Shown: positions 1-7,699, numbered from the stretch's first letter. The stretch is 56,234 nt of DNA from Cryomorphaceae bacterium (GCA_027483605.1 JAIXUE010000048.1:1-56234); one strand, 5' to 3'. Numbers and translations: made by a program. Notes: generated by a model from the sequence alone, not told the origin.

Positions 1-1
1 A

Positions 2-1567
2 ACTTCTGAAAGCGAGCTCTGGAATCCTTTTGACAACAAAGACAACTGGATTTTGACTGCGGGTAAAATTGAGAACTTAAGAATCGCGGTTCAACAATTG
101 AATGGGCTAGAGGTTGGGGCGAATGAAGTGTTTAGTTTTTGGAAACACATTGGCAATCCAAACTTTGGTCAAGGCTATGTCATTGGCAGAGAAATCAGAG
201 AAGGATGCATTGTACCTACAATTGCCGGCGGCCTGTGCCAACTTTCAAATGCTTTGTACGATGCTGCGCTGCGGGCCAATTTCGACATTGTAGAGCGGCA
301 CAAACACACGAAAGTGATCAAAGGCTCACTTGCCGAAAAAGACCGAGATGCAACCGTCAAATGGAATTACCTTGATTTGCGCTTCAAGTCTTCTTTTGAC
401 TTCAGAATAGAAATCGAGCTCACGTCAGATCAATTGGTGGTGGCTTTGAGGAGTCCGCAAAAGCAAGCAGAGCCGGGTCAAGACAAAATGACTTGGAAGG
501 CATCTAGCAAACTCAATGATTGCTATTCGTGCGGCAATATGGCTTGTTTCAAACACCCCGACAGAACAGGGGTAGAACAAGAAATTGCCACGACCACTTT
601 TATCCTCGATGAAAAATGGCCAGAATACGACAAGTATGTAAGTCAAACAGCCACCAAAGCAGCTCATTTCATTCTACCCTTAAAGAAAAATCGATGGATC
701 AAAACCGATAGGTATGCCTGGGCTGCTGCCAATCCTCAACAAACCAAAACAACACAATTTCAAGGTCTTTTTAGAGCCATTCAACTCAGGTTTGCACCCA
801 AGAACAAAAACAATGTTTTTGAACTGAGCTTGACACTAGACAAAAAAATTGCCAAAGCAGCGGCTAGGCAAATTCCAATTGACGCAACACATGTTGTCAT
901 TGCTCAAAACTTATTACCCTTCATTTATGAGACCGGAGCGCTAGGTGGCCGCACTTTTGACGTATTCATGACCAGGCTGCCTTTTGAAAAACTCCATGAA
1001 AGACTCGATTTGGCCTATTCGCAATACAAAGACAGCCCCACGCTCCATGATTTCAGAGCAAGTCAGGAATTAATTGCACTCGAGAACAAAGCACTCACCA
1101 GCGCAAGAAAAATCATTACGCCGCATTCAGAACTTGCAGCCCTCTTCAAAAATAAAGCTGTAAAGCTAGATTGGCAAATTCCAGCTACGCCCAACAAACT
1201 TTCCAAAGGAACTAAAGTGCTTTTCCCGGCTTCAGCCGTCGGAAGAAAAGGCGCCTACGAAATGAGAAGACTGGCAAAAGAACTCCAACTAGAGCTCTGT
1301 ATTTACGGAAGAACAATTGAGACTACCCATTTTTGGCAGGATTTAAAAGTTGAAAAATTCAACGGAGATTGGCGTCAAATAGGGCTGGTTGTTTACCCAA
1401 CTTATGTGGAGCACCAACCCAGACTGCTCCTAAAAGCACTTGCTCTTGGCATTCCTGTCATTACCACCACCGCTTGCGGACTCAACCCTTCAGCACAAAT
1501 TCAATTGCTAGAAATCAATAACTTTGACCAACTTAAACATGCTGTGCACACAGCGCTATTGATATGA
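2..1567 (+). CDS. VanW family protein fused to a glycosyltransferase-like C-terminal part (5' partial)
   Basis: The reading frame is open to the left window edge, so the gene is 5' truncated; the TTG at 53 is internal because conserved VanW sequence already runs upstream of it. The VanW core is clear: GKIENLRIAV, the FSFWKHIG stretch and the AGGLCQLSNALYDAAL...VERHKHT signature (about 227-310). A cysteine cluster CYSCGNMACFKH follows (about 519-557), then LLPFIYETGALGGRTFDVFMTR. The last ~110 residues (VLFPASAVGRKGAYEMRRLA ... ALALGIPVITTTACGL) look like the nucleotide-sugar half of a GT-B/GT4 glycosyltransferase. VanW proteins have no settled function, although the name comes from a vancomycin-resistance cluster. 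I infer a cell-surface glycan role. Nothing downstream is coupled to it. Confidence 0.8.
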   Translation, partial: TSESELWNPFDNKDNWILTAGKIENLRIAVQQLNGLEVGANEVFSFWKHIGNPNFGQGYVIGREIREGCIVPTIAGGLCQLSNALYDAALRANFDIVERHKHTKVIKGSLAEKDRDATVKWNYLDLRFKSSFDFRIEIELTSDQLVVALRSPQKQAEPGQDKMTWKASSKLNDCYSCGNMACFKHPDRTGVEQEIATTTFILDEKWPEYDKYVSQTATKAAHFILPLKKNRWIKTDRYAWAAANPQQTKTTQFQGLFRAIQLRFAPKNKNNVFELSLTLDKKIAKAAARQIPIDATHVVIAQNLLPFIYETGALGGRTFDVFMTRLPFEKLHERLDLAYSQYKDSPTLHDFRASQELIALENKALTSARKIITPHSELAALFKNKAVKLDWQIPATPNKLSKGTKVLFPASAVGRKGAYEMRRLAKELQLELCIYGRTIETTHFWQDLKVEKFNGDWRQIGLVVYPTYVEHQPRLLLKALALGIPVITTTACGLNPSAQIQLLEINNFDQLKHAVHTALLI

Positions 1568-1605
1568 CCAAAATGTTAGATAAAAATTACAAGAAAATTT
1601 AGCGC

Positions 1606-1734
1606 ATGAACACCTTCAATAGATTTCAAATAGAAATTTTACTTTCCGCTATTCATCATCTTTTGAAGGTCCATCCAAACAATGATCATTATCGGAAAAT
1701 AGAATCAAATTGGTATAGGTTGAAAAATTATTGA
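1606..1734 (+). CDS. possible 42-residue small protein
   Basis: An ATG-to-TGA frame of 42 codons lies in the 230-base gap between the VanW gene and the inhibitor lipoprotein. The product is hydrophilic, with a short hydrophobic patch (EILLSAIHHLL) and many aromatic and basic residues. It has no recognisable family. The length alone is not significant in AT-rich DNA, so it may be chance. Confidence 0.2.
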   Translation: MNTFNRFQIEILLSAIHHLLKVHPNNDHYRKIESNWYRLKNY

Positions 1735-1747
1735 ACTTTGAGCACTT

Positions 1748-1801
1748 ATGAAAATAAGCTACCTCTTCTTTTTGGTTCTGTCGGCAAGTACTTTCACATG
1801 A
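1748..1801 (+). CDS. possible 17-residue leader peptide overlapping the next start
   Basis: A short frame (MKISYLFFLVLSASTFT, then TGA) reads like a complete signal peptide and ends in an ATGA overlap with the start codon of the following lipoprotein. A promoter -10-like GAACTTTG sits at 1733-1740, just before its ATG. It is either a translationally coupled leader or the remnant of an older gene's signal-peptide region left in front of the present gene. Coding status is unproven. Confidence 0.25.
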   Translation: MKISYLFFLVLSASTFT

Positions 1802-2265
1802 GCAAACTAATTTTAATTCTATTGACCTTCATTTTAGCGTCTTGCACTCAAACTTCGAGTCGCTGCGGACACACCGATATCCCGCGTTTCATCTTGTTAA
1901 AGGAAAATCATATTACCCTTCAAAAAGGCGAGACCTTCAACATAAGTTTCGATGCAAATGGTTCGGCGGGTTTTGGCATTTGCTGGATCAACGAGTTCAA
2001 GTGCAATACAGTCAATTTAGCTGGCCGTTGGTATAAAAGCAGTAAAAAAGAAAAGCAAGGCTATGTCGGTGCTGGAGGTACGGAATATTGGACTTTCAAA
2101 GGCAAAGAGTTGGGAATAGATACCATAAAGATCCGATGTTGCCCAACGGGGAGAAAGCAGAAAAGTTGTTCTGCCTTTCAAGAAGATTCCATCGCCTATA
2201 AAGAAGATTTAGAATTTGCTCCTCAAAAATACCATCGGGCCATAATAGTACGGGTGGTAGAGTAG
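1798..2265 (+). CDS. chagasin-like (inhibitor family I42) lipoprotein
   Basis: The 155-residue product starts with a lipoprotein signal peptide ending in the lipobox LASC (Cys16), so ATG 1798 is preferred over the upstream TTG 1738. The mature part carries the marks of the chagasin/I42 cysteine-protease inhibitor fold. An N-terminal strand-loop SFDANGSAGFGICW takes the place of the NPTTGYxW loop, and GAGGTEYWTF matches the second conserved GxGG loop. The third loop (RPW in chagasin) is not well conserved; a CCPTGRK segment is there instead. Four to five extra cysteines suggest disulfides in the periplasm. Function is inferred: inhibition of papain-like peptidases at the cell envelope. No partner protease gene is adjacent. 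Confidence 0.6.
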   Translation: MSKLILILLTFILASCTQTSSRCGHTDIPRFILLKENHITLQKGETFNISFDANGSAGFGICWINEFKCNTVNLAGRWYKSSKKEKQGYVGAGGTEYWTFKGKELGIDTIKIRCCPTGRKQKSCSAFQEDSIAYKEDLEFAPQKYHRAIIVRVVE

Positions 2266-2301
2266 TAAATGGTGATTCAACTCTTGCATTTGGTGTAGTT
2301 G

Positions 2302-2319
2302 TGGTGTAAATTTACACCA
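2302..2319. promoter_or_regulatory. 18-bp palindromic operator in front of parD
   Basis: A perfect inverted repeat TGGTGTAAATTTACACCA ends 12 bases before the antitoxin ATG at 2332. An additional half-site TTGGTGTA lies at 2290-2297, 12 bases (about one helical turn) before the matching TGGTGTAA half. Ribbon-helix-helix antitoxins of the ParD type bind such paired half-sites and repress their own promoter, so this is most likely the parDE autoregulatory operator. Confidence 0.65.
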
Positions 2320-2331
2320 AAAATAGGTTTT

Positions 2332-2562
2332 ATGATCAGACAAAGCATTTCCTTTACAGAGCCAAATGATGAATGGCTCAAAAGTCAAATCGAGAATAAA
2401 GAGTATTCAAGTAAAAGTGAATTGGTAAATGACCTCATCCGACAAGCAAGAAATCAGCATCAGCAAATAGATTTTATTCGTTTGAAGTTAGATCGCGCTG
2501 AAAAATCCGGTTTTACTTCAGATTCAAAAGCAGAAATTCTTAAGCAGGCCAAAAGGTTCTAA
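2332..2562 (+). CDS. parD: ParD-like antitoxin (ribbon-helix-helix)
   Basis: The 76-residue protein begins at ATG 2332 (MIRQSISFTEPNDEWLK), inside a longer open frame that starts at 2299. The N-terminal strand RQSISFTEPN followed by two helices (NDEWLKSQIE, SKSELVNDLIRQA) is the usual ParD/CopG ribbon-helix-helix dimer. The C-terminal tail (about residues 45-76, KLDRAEKSGFTSDSKAEILKQA) is the flexible toxin-binding part. A palindromic operator precedes it and the parE remnant follows with no gap. Since the toxin is deleted internally, this antitoxin may survive only as a DNA-binding repressor or as protection against related ParE toxins. Confidence 0.8.
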   Translation: MIRQSISFTEPNDEWLKSQIENKEYSSKSELVNDLIRQARNQHQQIDFIRLKLDRAEKSGFTSDSKAEILKQAKRF

Positions 2563-2754
2563 ATGTATACTTACATATTAAGTAATGTTGCAAAGGAGGA
2601 TTTAATTCGAATTTATCAGTTCGGGGAACAACGATTTGGCATTAACCAAGCAGAGATTTACTTTGATACGTTTTTTACTCATTTTAAAATAAATTCTGAA
2701 GTAATTGAGATCATGACCATTATAGGTCGACAAGAATTAAACGGCAAAAAATGA
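2563..2754 (+). pseudogene. parE: ParE-like toxin with an internal in-frame deletion
   Basis: This frame begins directly after parD. Residues 1-42 (SNVAKEDLIRIYQFGEQRFG...AEIYFDTFF) match the N-terminal helices of a RelE/ParE-fold toxin. The last part (VIEIMTIIGRQELN) matches the C-terminal strand and IIGRQD tail of Bacteroidota members. The central strands, which in full-length relatives (about 95-100 residues) carry the conserved arginines, are missing: the sequence jumps from FFTHF to NSEVIEIM without a frameshift. At 63 residues the fold cannot be complete, so it is almost certainly inactive as a gyrase poison. Confidence 0.75.
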
Positions 2755-2777
2755 ATTGCTCCTTTCCCATATATCCC

Positions 2778-3563
2778 ATGAAAATTTTGGTTTTGCCTTT
2801 CTATATCCTCCTTTTCTTTTTGACAGCGCATACTGCATTTGGTCAACGGGTTCAAAAACCTAAAAATATCAGTGAGGCCCTTGTCATTTTGAACCTGGAA
2901 TGTCCGGATAGTTTAAAAGCGAAGATTTGCAAAACGCCCAACGACTCGCTTTTTGATATTTGCTACCCAAATGGGGGTGATTTGGTACTGCTTTACGACT
3001 GGACCGACGTCAAATATGGCCCCTCTCGGATAGAAAAGTACTTTGCTAAAAACGGAATTGACTACTACAACCACATGGCAAATGTGCTGTTATTGGCCTT
3101 CAAAAAAACGCTGCTCAACGAGCCCTTTACAGAAAGCGAATTGCTGAAACCCTACCAAGCAATTGAATACAAATGGGCGCAAGAAGACAGCATTCGTTTC
3201 ACCACAGACAGTTTGCGAGGGCAGTACATTCCAAAAGACCTCGAAGACTGTTTCAAGCAAATTGATTCATTTTGGTCCGACTCCATTAAAAATGAAATCA
3301 AGCAATGGCCAGAGGAAAAATTTATCGGCAGAGCCCATATGGGTTTTGGCATGTGGATGCGCAACAATTGGCAACTTTGGGGTGGAAGTAGGCTCTCTAG
3401 TTACTTCAGAGAAATGGGAATTTACCATCCCGACGACATGTCCGGAATCATTTTAGCAAGCTATCATCGGTATTTGAACGGCCAAGATATCGCGCTCGAA
3501 GCACAAATCAAATCGTATCAAGACTACTGGAAAAAGGTCAGTGAGGAGAAGGAAAAAGATTAA
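2778..3563 (+). CDS. exported DUF6794-type protein with two related halves
   Basis: A 261-residue protein starting at ATG 2778 (signal peptide MKILVLPFYILLFFL...AFGQ); an in-frame ATG at 2751 that overlaps the parE stop is less likely because it would precede the signal peptide. The C-terminal half (about residues 155-250: IPKDLEDCFKQIDSFW ... MRNNWQLWGGSRLSSYF ... GIYHPDDMSGIIL) matches my recollection of DUF6794. The N-terminal half (PKNISEALVILNLECP ... WTDVKYGPSRIEKYFAKNGI) looks like a diverged copy of the same pattern. The function of the family is unknown. It probably acts in the periplasm. Confidence 0.6.
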   Translation: MKILVLPFYILLFFLTAHTAFGQRVQKPKNISEALVILNLECPDSLKAKICKTPNDSLFDICYPNGGDLVLLYDWTDVKYGPSRIEKYFAKNGIDYYNHMANVLLLAFKKTLLNEPFTESELLKPYQAIEYKWAQEDSIRFTTDSLRGQYIPKDLEDCFKQIDSFWSDSIKNEIKQWPEEKFIGRAHMGFGMWMRNNWQLWGGSRLSSYFREMGIYHPDDMSGIILASYHRYLNGQDIALEAQIKSYQDYWKKVSEEKEKD

Positions 3564-3601
3564 TTTAGGTACTTTAGATGCATTGTTAAACTACCATCAA
3601 C

Positions 3602-4087
3602 ATGAAAATTTTATCTTTAGTGCTTTTCGCCCTACTTCAAATATTTGCAATGAACGCTCAAACAAAGATTCGACTTGGAGATGGCACGTATTCATCCAAT
3701 AAAGTGCTCTACACCATTGACGGTGTTAAGGTCAGACAAGGCGATGGCACCTACTCATCGAACAAAGTGCTTTACACTTTCGACGGCGTCAAATTCAGAC
3801 AAGGCGACGGTACTTATTCATCAAATAAAGTACTGCTTACCATTGACGGCAATAAAATCAGACAAGGTGACGGCACTTATTCATCGAATAAAGTTCTTTA
3901 TACCATTGACGGCAATAAAATCAGACAAGGCGACGGCACGTATTCTTCAAATAAGGTACTGTTTACCATCGACGGCAATAAGATCAGAGAAGGCGATGGC
4001 ACCTATTCGTCCAATAAAGTACTTTACACCATAGACGGCAGTTTATCGATTACCAAAATAGCGTGTTTGATTTATTTCATTCTTTGA
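3602..4087 (+). CDS. exported protein of six 21-residue repeats
   Basis: After a signal peptide (MKILSLVLFALLQIFAMNAQ) the mature protein consists of six near-identical 21-residue units of the form KIRQGDGTYSSNKVLYTIDGN, then a short hydrophobic tail (SLSITKIACLIYFIL). Each unit predicts short beta strands joined by the GDG and DG turns, so a regular beta-solenoid or self-associating surface fibre is plausible; this is inference. The tail resembles the conserved ending of similar repeat proteins, so the gene seems intact. Its 3' end overlaps the next gene by 25 bases. Confidence 0.7.
   Translation: MKILSLVLFALLQIFAMNAQTKIRLGDGTYSSNKVLYTIDGVKVRQGDGTYSSNKVLYTFDGVKFRQGDGTYSSNKVLLTIDGNKIRQGDGTYSSNKVLYTIDGNKIRQGDGTYSSNKVLFTIDGNKIREGDGTYSSNKVLYTIDGSLSITKIACLIYFIL
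3668..4040 (+). repeat. six tandem 63-bp coding repeats
   Basis: The unit length is exactly 63 bp: successive copies of the AGACAAGGCGA core begin 63 bases apart, for example at 3734 and 3797. Copies differ mainly at third codon positions while the amino acids stay constant, so the array is old enough to have diverged silently and is under protein-level constraint. It is not a CRISPR: there are no unique spacers and every copy is in frame. Confidence 0.85.
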
Positions 4088-5079
4088 TTCGATTGTCCTT
4101 TTTATTGTGCTTAGCTTGTCAATCGAGCTTTGCACAGCAAGTGGTTGCTGAAGATTATTTTGCGTATCAGCAGATCATTCATCGTATTGATGGCGATATT
4201 TTAGTAAAAAATTATTCCGTAGCGATACAGCGCTTCGATAGCCTTTATGAAAACTATAATTTTATCTATGCAAAACATTGTTTAAAAGCGCTACAAATTT
4301 GTAGTGTTTCGGCTGATTCAGTCCATGCCCTCAAGTGGCTAGAAAAATGCATGAAACAAGGTGTGCCGTTGTGGATGCTTCAAAAAAATGAGCTAACCAA
4401 ATTGGCTTTTAATTTTTCTGAATCATATCAATTAGTTGATCAATATGATAGCCTTCGGATCATCTATCAAAATTCTATACGTCAAGATATCCGAACGACA
4501 ATCGATAGTCTTTACGAGCTAGATCAAAAATATACTCAAAAAGTTAATGACGGATTTATCTTGCTTCGGTACACAACCTATTACATCCGGTGGTTAAAAA
4601 ACAACAAAAGGCAATTTGAAACCATCAAGGAAATTACAGAAACAAATGGTTTTCCAGGCGAGAGGTTGATTGGCTTACCAGGTTATGTAACAGATTCCCT
4701 TCAAATGAGCAAAAGATTTAATGCTCAAGGACCTCTCCTAGGCGAGACAAACGCTTACATCATGCTCATTCATTATTACAGCAATCCGCGTTTGGATATG
4801 AATAATGAATTGATAAAAAGTGTCAAATCTGGCTATATGCCAGCTTATCAATTTGGTGCGTTGAATGACTTTATGGCAAAATGGGGTAGAGGAAGATATG
4901 GGAACTATCAATATTATAATGTGTGGCATACAGACACAAATCCTGTTAATGCGCCGGCCATTGAAACAAGACGTAGAGCTATCGGCCTCAACAGTTTAGT
5001 TGAACAAGAACAAGTGGATGAAATTTACGATGAACGGGTAAAATCCAAGGTAGTTAACAAAGAAATCATTTTGGAATGA
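4063..5079 (+). CDS. exported protein of unknown function
   Basis: A 338-residue protein that starts at GTG 4063, overlapping the end of the repeat gene; no ATG precedes its signal peptide (LIRLSFLLCLACQSSFAQQ). The mature part is helical and rich in Tyr, Leu and Asp. A TPR-like start (SVAIQRFDSLYENYNFIYAK, about residues 52-71) is followed by a region with WLEKCMKQGVP. The C-terminal third has GETNAYIMLIHYYSNP and RAIGLNSL. I do not recognise a family. It lies in a run of exported orphans and is probably periplasmic. Confidence 0.65.
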   Translation: MFDLFHSLIRLSFLLCLACQSSFAQQVVAEDYFAYQQIIHRIDGDILVKNYSVAIQRFDSLYENYNFIYAKHCLKALQICSVSADSVHALKWLEKCMKQGVPLWMLQKNELTKLAFNFSESYQLVDQYDSLRIIYQNSIRQDIRTTIDSLYELDQKYTQKVNDGFILLRYTTYYIRWLKNNKRQFETIKEITETNGFPGERLIGLPGYVTDSLQMSKRFNAQGPLLGETNAYIMLIHYYSNPRLDMNNELIKSVKSGYMPAYQFGALNDFMAKWGRGRYGNYQYYNVWHTDTNPVNAPAIETRRRAIGLNSLVEQEQVDEIYDERVKSKVVNKEIILE

Positions 5080-5109
5080 TTAGCTTTAGATGGACCAAAA
5101 TATAATAAA

Positions 5110-5679
5110 ATGAAATTAAAAGAAGCTGCGAAAATTGCGCGTAAACAAATTGCAGAAGGTAAATCAAGACAAGAAACCTTTGATTCTTTAATGGCAGACC
5201 ACAAGCTGCCTTCGGTTGAATTTGCGACAATCATTCAGGGCATTCCTTCGCTTCAAGCTAGAGAAAAGTACAAAACTGCCAACGGAATCTTGATGACGCT
5301 CCTCATCCTAACCATTGTTTTTAAACTCATAACGGGTATCTTTTTGGTCATGGAAAATGGTTTGCTGACTTTGCCCATCCTGCTGATCCTGCCACTCTTG
5401 AATATCTATTTACTCTGGGGCGTCTTGAACTTCCGTCCGGGTGCGCATCGTTTGGTTGCGATATTCACCATTCTAGGCATTGTGCGTTCATTGCAACAAG
5501 TCATCGGGCAAGCGTTTGACCCAATTTTACTGCTCGATTTTGCCATTGCGGCTGGCCTCATCGGTTTAGGATTTTATCTCAATAACAAACTTCATCCGGC
5601 CTACAAGACCGTCAGAGAAAGCTACCTAAATAGCGAAGGATACGAGCTTGACAGATATGTCATCAAATTTGAGGAGTGA
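5110..5679 (+). CDS. four-TM membrane protein of unknown function
   Basis: The 189-residue product has a charged N-terminal helix (MKLKEAAKIARKQIAEGKSRQETFDSL, about residues 1-50). Four hydrophobic segments follow at about residues 60-82, 87-106, 113-133 and 138-158, then a hydrophilic tail ending YVIKFEE. The cytoplasmic N-terminal part looks like a short helical hairpin. No catalytic motif is visible and I do not recognise the family. A promoter-like TAGCTTTA occurs about 20 bases before the start. Confidence 0.6.
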   Translation: MKLKEAAKIARKQIAEGKSRQETFDSLMADHKLPSVEFATIIQGIPSLQAREKYKTANGILMTLLILTIVFKLITGIFLVMENGLLTLPILLILPLLNIYLLWGVLNFRPGAHRLVAIFTILGIVRSLQQVIGQAFDPILLLDFAIAAGLIGLGFYLNNKLHPAYKTVRESYLNSEGYELDRYVIKFEE

Positions 5680-5694
5680 GTAATTTAGGAGGAT

Positions 5695-6342
5695 TTGATA
5701 ACCACAAAACGCAACATATCAAGACTTATAAATAGCACTTATTGTCTCATTTCCATGCTCTATTTTGCTTCTCAAAATGGATGGTCCCAATTAGCTCTTT
5801 TAAATAATCAACACTACACAAAAATTATTTCTTCTGTAACTGGTGACCTTAATAAAGATGATATTCTTGATCAAGTAGTAGTAAAGGAAGACACAACGGC
5901 ATTTACCGATCCTTATCAACTTGAAGTGTCTTTTGGCCAAGAGAATGGTGATTTCAAATGGATCCTTTCCGCTACTAAAGCTGTCATCTCTCCCTATCCG
6001 GATGGTAAAGATGGCTTAAATACGGGGATTCAATTTAGTAAAGTAAGTATTCACAATGGGGTTCTTTGGATAGAAACAGAAATGACAAGAGGCCATATGC
6101 AGCATAAGTTTCGGTATCAAAATGGGCACTTTGAATTGATTGGTTTTTCTTATGCCAATGTAGATCACGACATTTTGTATCTGATTGATTACAATTTGTC
6201 AACTGGAAGAAGAATTGAAAAAGAATGTCCAATCAGTTCAGATACCTTTAAAGTCAAACTTGATAAAACCATCAAAATAAATCCCTTACCTTCATTACCG
6301 GATTTCGAACCTTTAACATCAGAATTTTTATTCAATGACTAA
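5695..6342 (+). CDS. exported VCBS/FG-GAP-like protein, TTG start
   Basis: A 215-residue protein whose best start is TTG 5695; the next ATG would remove the signal peptide. The mature part includes VTGDLNKDDILDQVVV, a calcium-loop-like motif found in FG-GAP/VCBS repeat and XAC2610-like proteins. The rest is beta-rich without a known active site. Its first ~15 codons (5707-5751) are about 84% identical at DNA level to the start of the membrane protein gene at 7692, although the remainder of the two proteins is unrelated. Its stop overlaps the start of the next gene by 8 bases. Confidence 0.6.
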   Translation: MITTKRNISRLINSTYCLISMLYFASQNGWSQLALLNNQHYTKIISSVTGDLNKDDILDQVVVKEDTTAFTDPYQLEVSFGQENGDFKWILSATKAVISPYPDGKDGLNTGIQFSKVSIHNGVLWIETEMTRGHMQHKFRYQNGHFELIGFSYANVDHDILYLIDYNLSTGRRIEKECPISSDTFKVKLDKTIKINPLPSLPDFEPLTSEFLFND

Positions 6343-6393
6343 ACTCCTCTTTTCTTTATTGCTTGCATTTGTAGTTCAAACGAGCTTTGCGCA
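6329..6393 (+). repeat. signal-peptide cassette, copy 1
   Basis: This 65-base segment covers the start codon and signal peptide of the 6335 gene. It matches 10399-10463 at 60 of 65 positions, including bases upstream of the ATG. Similarity stops abruptly at the signal peptidase site on both sides of the comparison. Confidence 0.85.
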
Positions 6394-6922
6394 AACCTTG
6401 AGTTACGAAGACTTCAAGACATTAGTTCCTTCCTTGAAAAAAGAAGCTTGGGCCACCGTATATCAAGATTCTCAAGCGCTTTTAGACAATGCGCCTCAAG
6501 ATACTTCTGATTTTCATGCCATTATTTTGTATATCCATTTATATGCTGGTGCAGGTATGGTCAGTGAGTCACAACTCTCCTATGAAGAATTGCAGGCTAA
6601 TGTTATGAATTATCAAGGTCAAAAAGTCATTATGGCTGCGCACCCGGTTAGCAAAGCAGAAGGCGGTTTGAACCAAACCAGTATTGATGAAGAAAATGGA
6701 AAATATACAGCATTTACGAGTGCAGCAAATGGAAAGGGGACCAGTATTTTTTGCTTTGAAAAATTTACCTTTTCTAAAAAAATCAAGATTAAAAAATTTC
6801 CAGTGGGCTCCTTTGTTCGTTGCGGTGGCACCCTCGAAAAGATTGAATTCAACCCTAATCAGTCCAAAATTTGGATCATGCGCCTTACTGTAAGCGATGC
6901 ATTTATTAGAAAGTTGGAGTGA
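6335..6922 (+). CDS. exported protein of unknown function (shared leader, copy 1)
   Basis: A 195-residue protein with signal peptide MTKLLFSLLLAFVVQTSFAQ that is nearly identical to that of the 10405 gene. The mature part begins with a helical stretch (LSYEDFKTLVPSLKKEAWATVYQDSQALL) and continues with a beta-rich part containing GTSIFCFEKFTFSKKIKIKKFPVG and a final strand. No known domain. It overlaps the upstream gene by 8 bases, so translation may be coupled. Confidence 0.6.
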   Translation: MTKLLFSLLLAFVVQTSFAQTLSYEDFKTLVPSLKKEAWATVYQDSQALLDNAPQDTSDFHAIILYIHLYAGAGMVSESQLSYEELQANVMNYQGQKVIMAAHPVSKAEGGLNQTSIDEENGKYTAFTSAANGKGTSIFCFEKFTFSKKIKIKKFPVGSFVRCGGTLEKIEFNPNQSKIWIMRLTVSDAFIRKLE

Positions 6923-6961
6923 AATACTTGACGATTGGAACCTATATCTCAAAAGACAACA

Positions 6962-7699
6962 ATGAGACAATTAACATACATTTTGACCTTTATCGTTTCG
7001 ACAGCTTTTAGCGCTTGTACTCAGTCGAAGACTACATCGAATTTTGAGAAATCAAATATCGACAATGAAATGGTTGACTTTATTGAAATAAAAAACAGAG
7101 CTGGGCAATTCGACACATTAGATAACCGAATAAAACGTTTGACTGTCGAGCAGAAAAACCAATTTATTGAGAAGTTTAATAATTCAAAACCAATTGGACT
7201 GGGAAAGTCTTTACCATTTTATTTTATTTATGTTCATCTAAAGGACGGAACCAAAAGGAGTTTTAGAATAAATGGACAGTTCATAAAAGAAAATAATGAC
7301 TATTGCTTTGATTTACGAGACGGTCAGTTTATTGAGAAAATTTGGAACGATTTAAATGTTGACCACATAAAGAACATTCGAAATATTTTTGAAGATTATA
7401 TTCAATATCAAGAATCGACCGACTCACAAGAAGACAAAGCCTTAATGACCAAAAGCCTTAAATCAATATCAACGGTAATAAATAAAGATGATATAGATTT
7501 AATAATAAATGTATGGATGTATTACGACCCAACCGATTATACTGATATTCCCGAAATTTACAGAATTTTAAAGGCAAGTAGACCTTATAGCATTGAAGCC
7601 CTTAAGAACAGAATAGGAAACAAAAAAGAATGGGAGACTGACGAAACAGCACCATATTCAGACTTGAAAGACCTTTTGAAAGGACTTGAAAATGAATAA
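6962..7699 (+). CDS. lipoprotein of unknown function
   Basis: ATG 6962 is chosen because it directly precedes a lipoprotein signal peptide (MRQLTYILTFIVSTAFSAC, Cys19); the upstream frame from 6935 would hide it. The mature 226 residues are hydrophilic and rich in Ile, Asn, Lys and Asp, with a beta-like first half (FYFIYVHLKDGTKRSFRINGQ) and a helical second half ending in KDLLKGLENE. Its AT-rich codon use (many aat, ata, tta) differs from the genes on either side, which hints at recent acquisition. No family recognised. Confidence 0.65.
   Translation: MRQLTYILTFIVSTAFSACTQSKTTSNFEKSNIDNEMVDFIEIKNRAGQFDTLDNRIKRLTVEQKNQFIEKFNNSKPIGLGKSLPFYFIYVHLKDGTKRSFRINGQFIKENNDYCFDLRDGQFIEKIWNDLNVDHIKNIRNIFEDYIQYQESTDSQEDKALMTKSLKSISTVINKDDIDLIINVWMYYDPTDYTDIPEIYRILKASRPYSIEALKNRIGNKKEWETDETAPYSDLKDLLKGLENE

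Noticed and set aside
53-1567. TTG 53 as start of the VanW gene
   Set aside because: The frame is open upstream with conserved VanW sequence, so the gene begins outside the window.
3675-4034. 119-codon open frame inside the repeat gene
   Set aside because: It is a shifted reading of the repeats and lacks a signal peptide and a natural start.
3668-4040. Tandem 63-bp repeats considered as a CRISPR array
   Set aside because: There are no spacers; each repeat follows the next directly and all are in frame.
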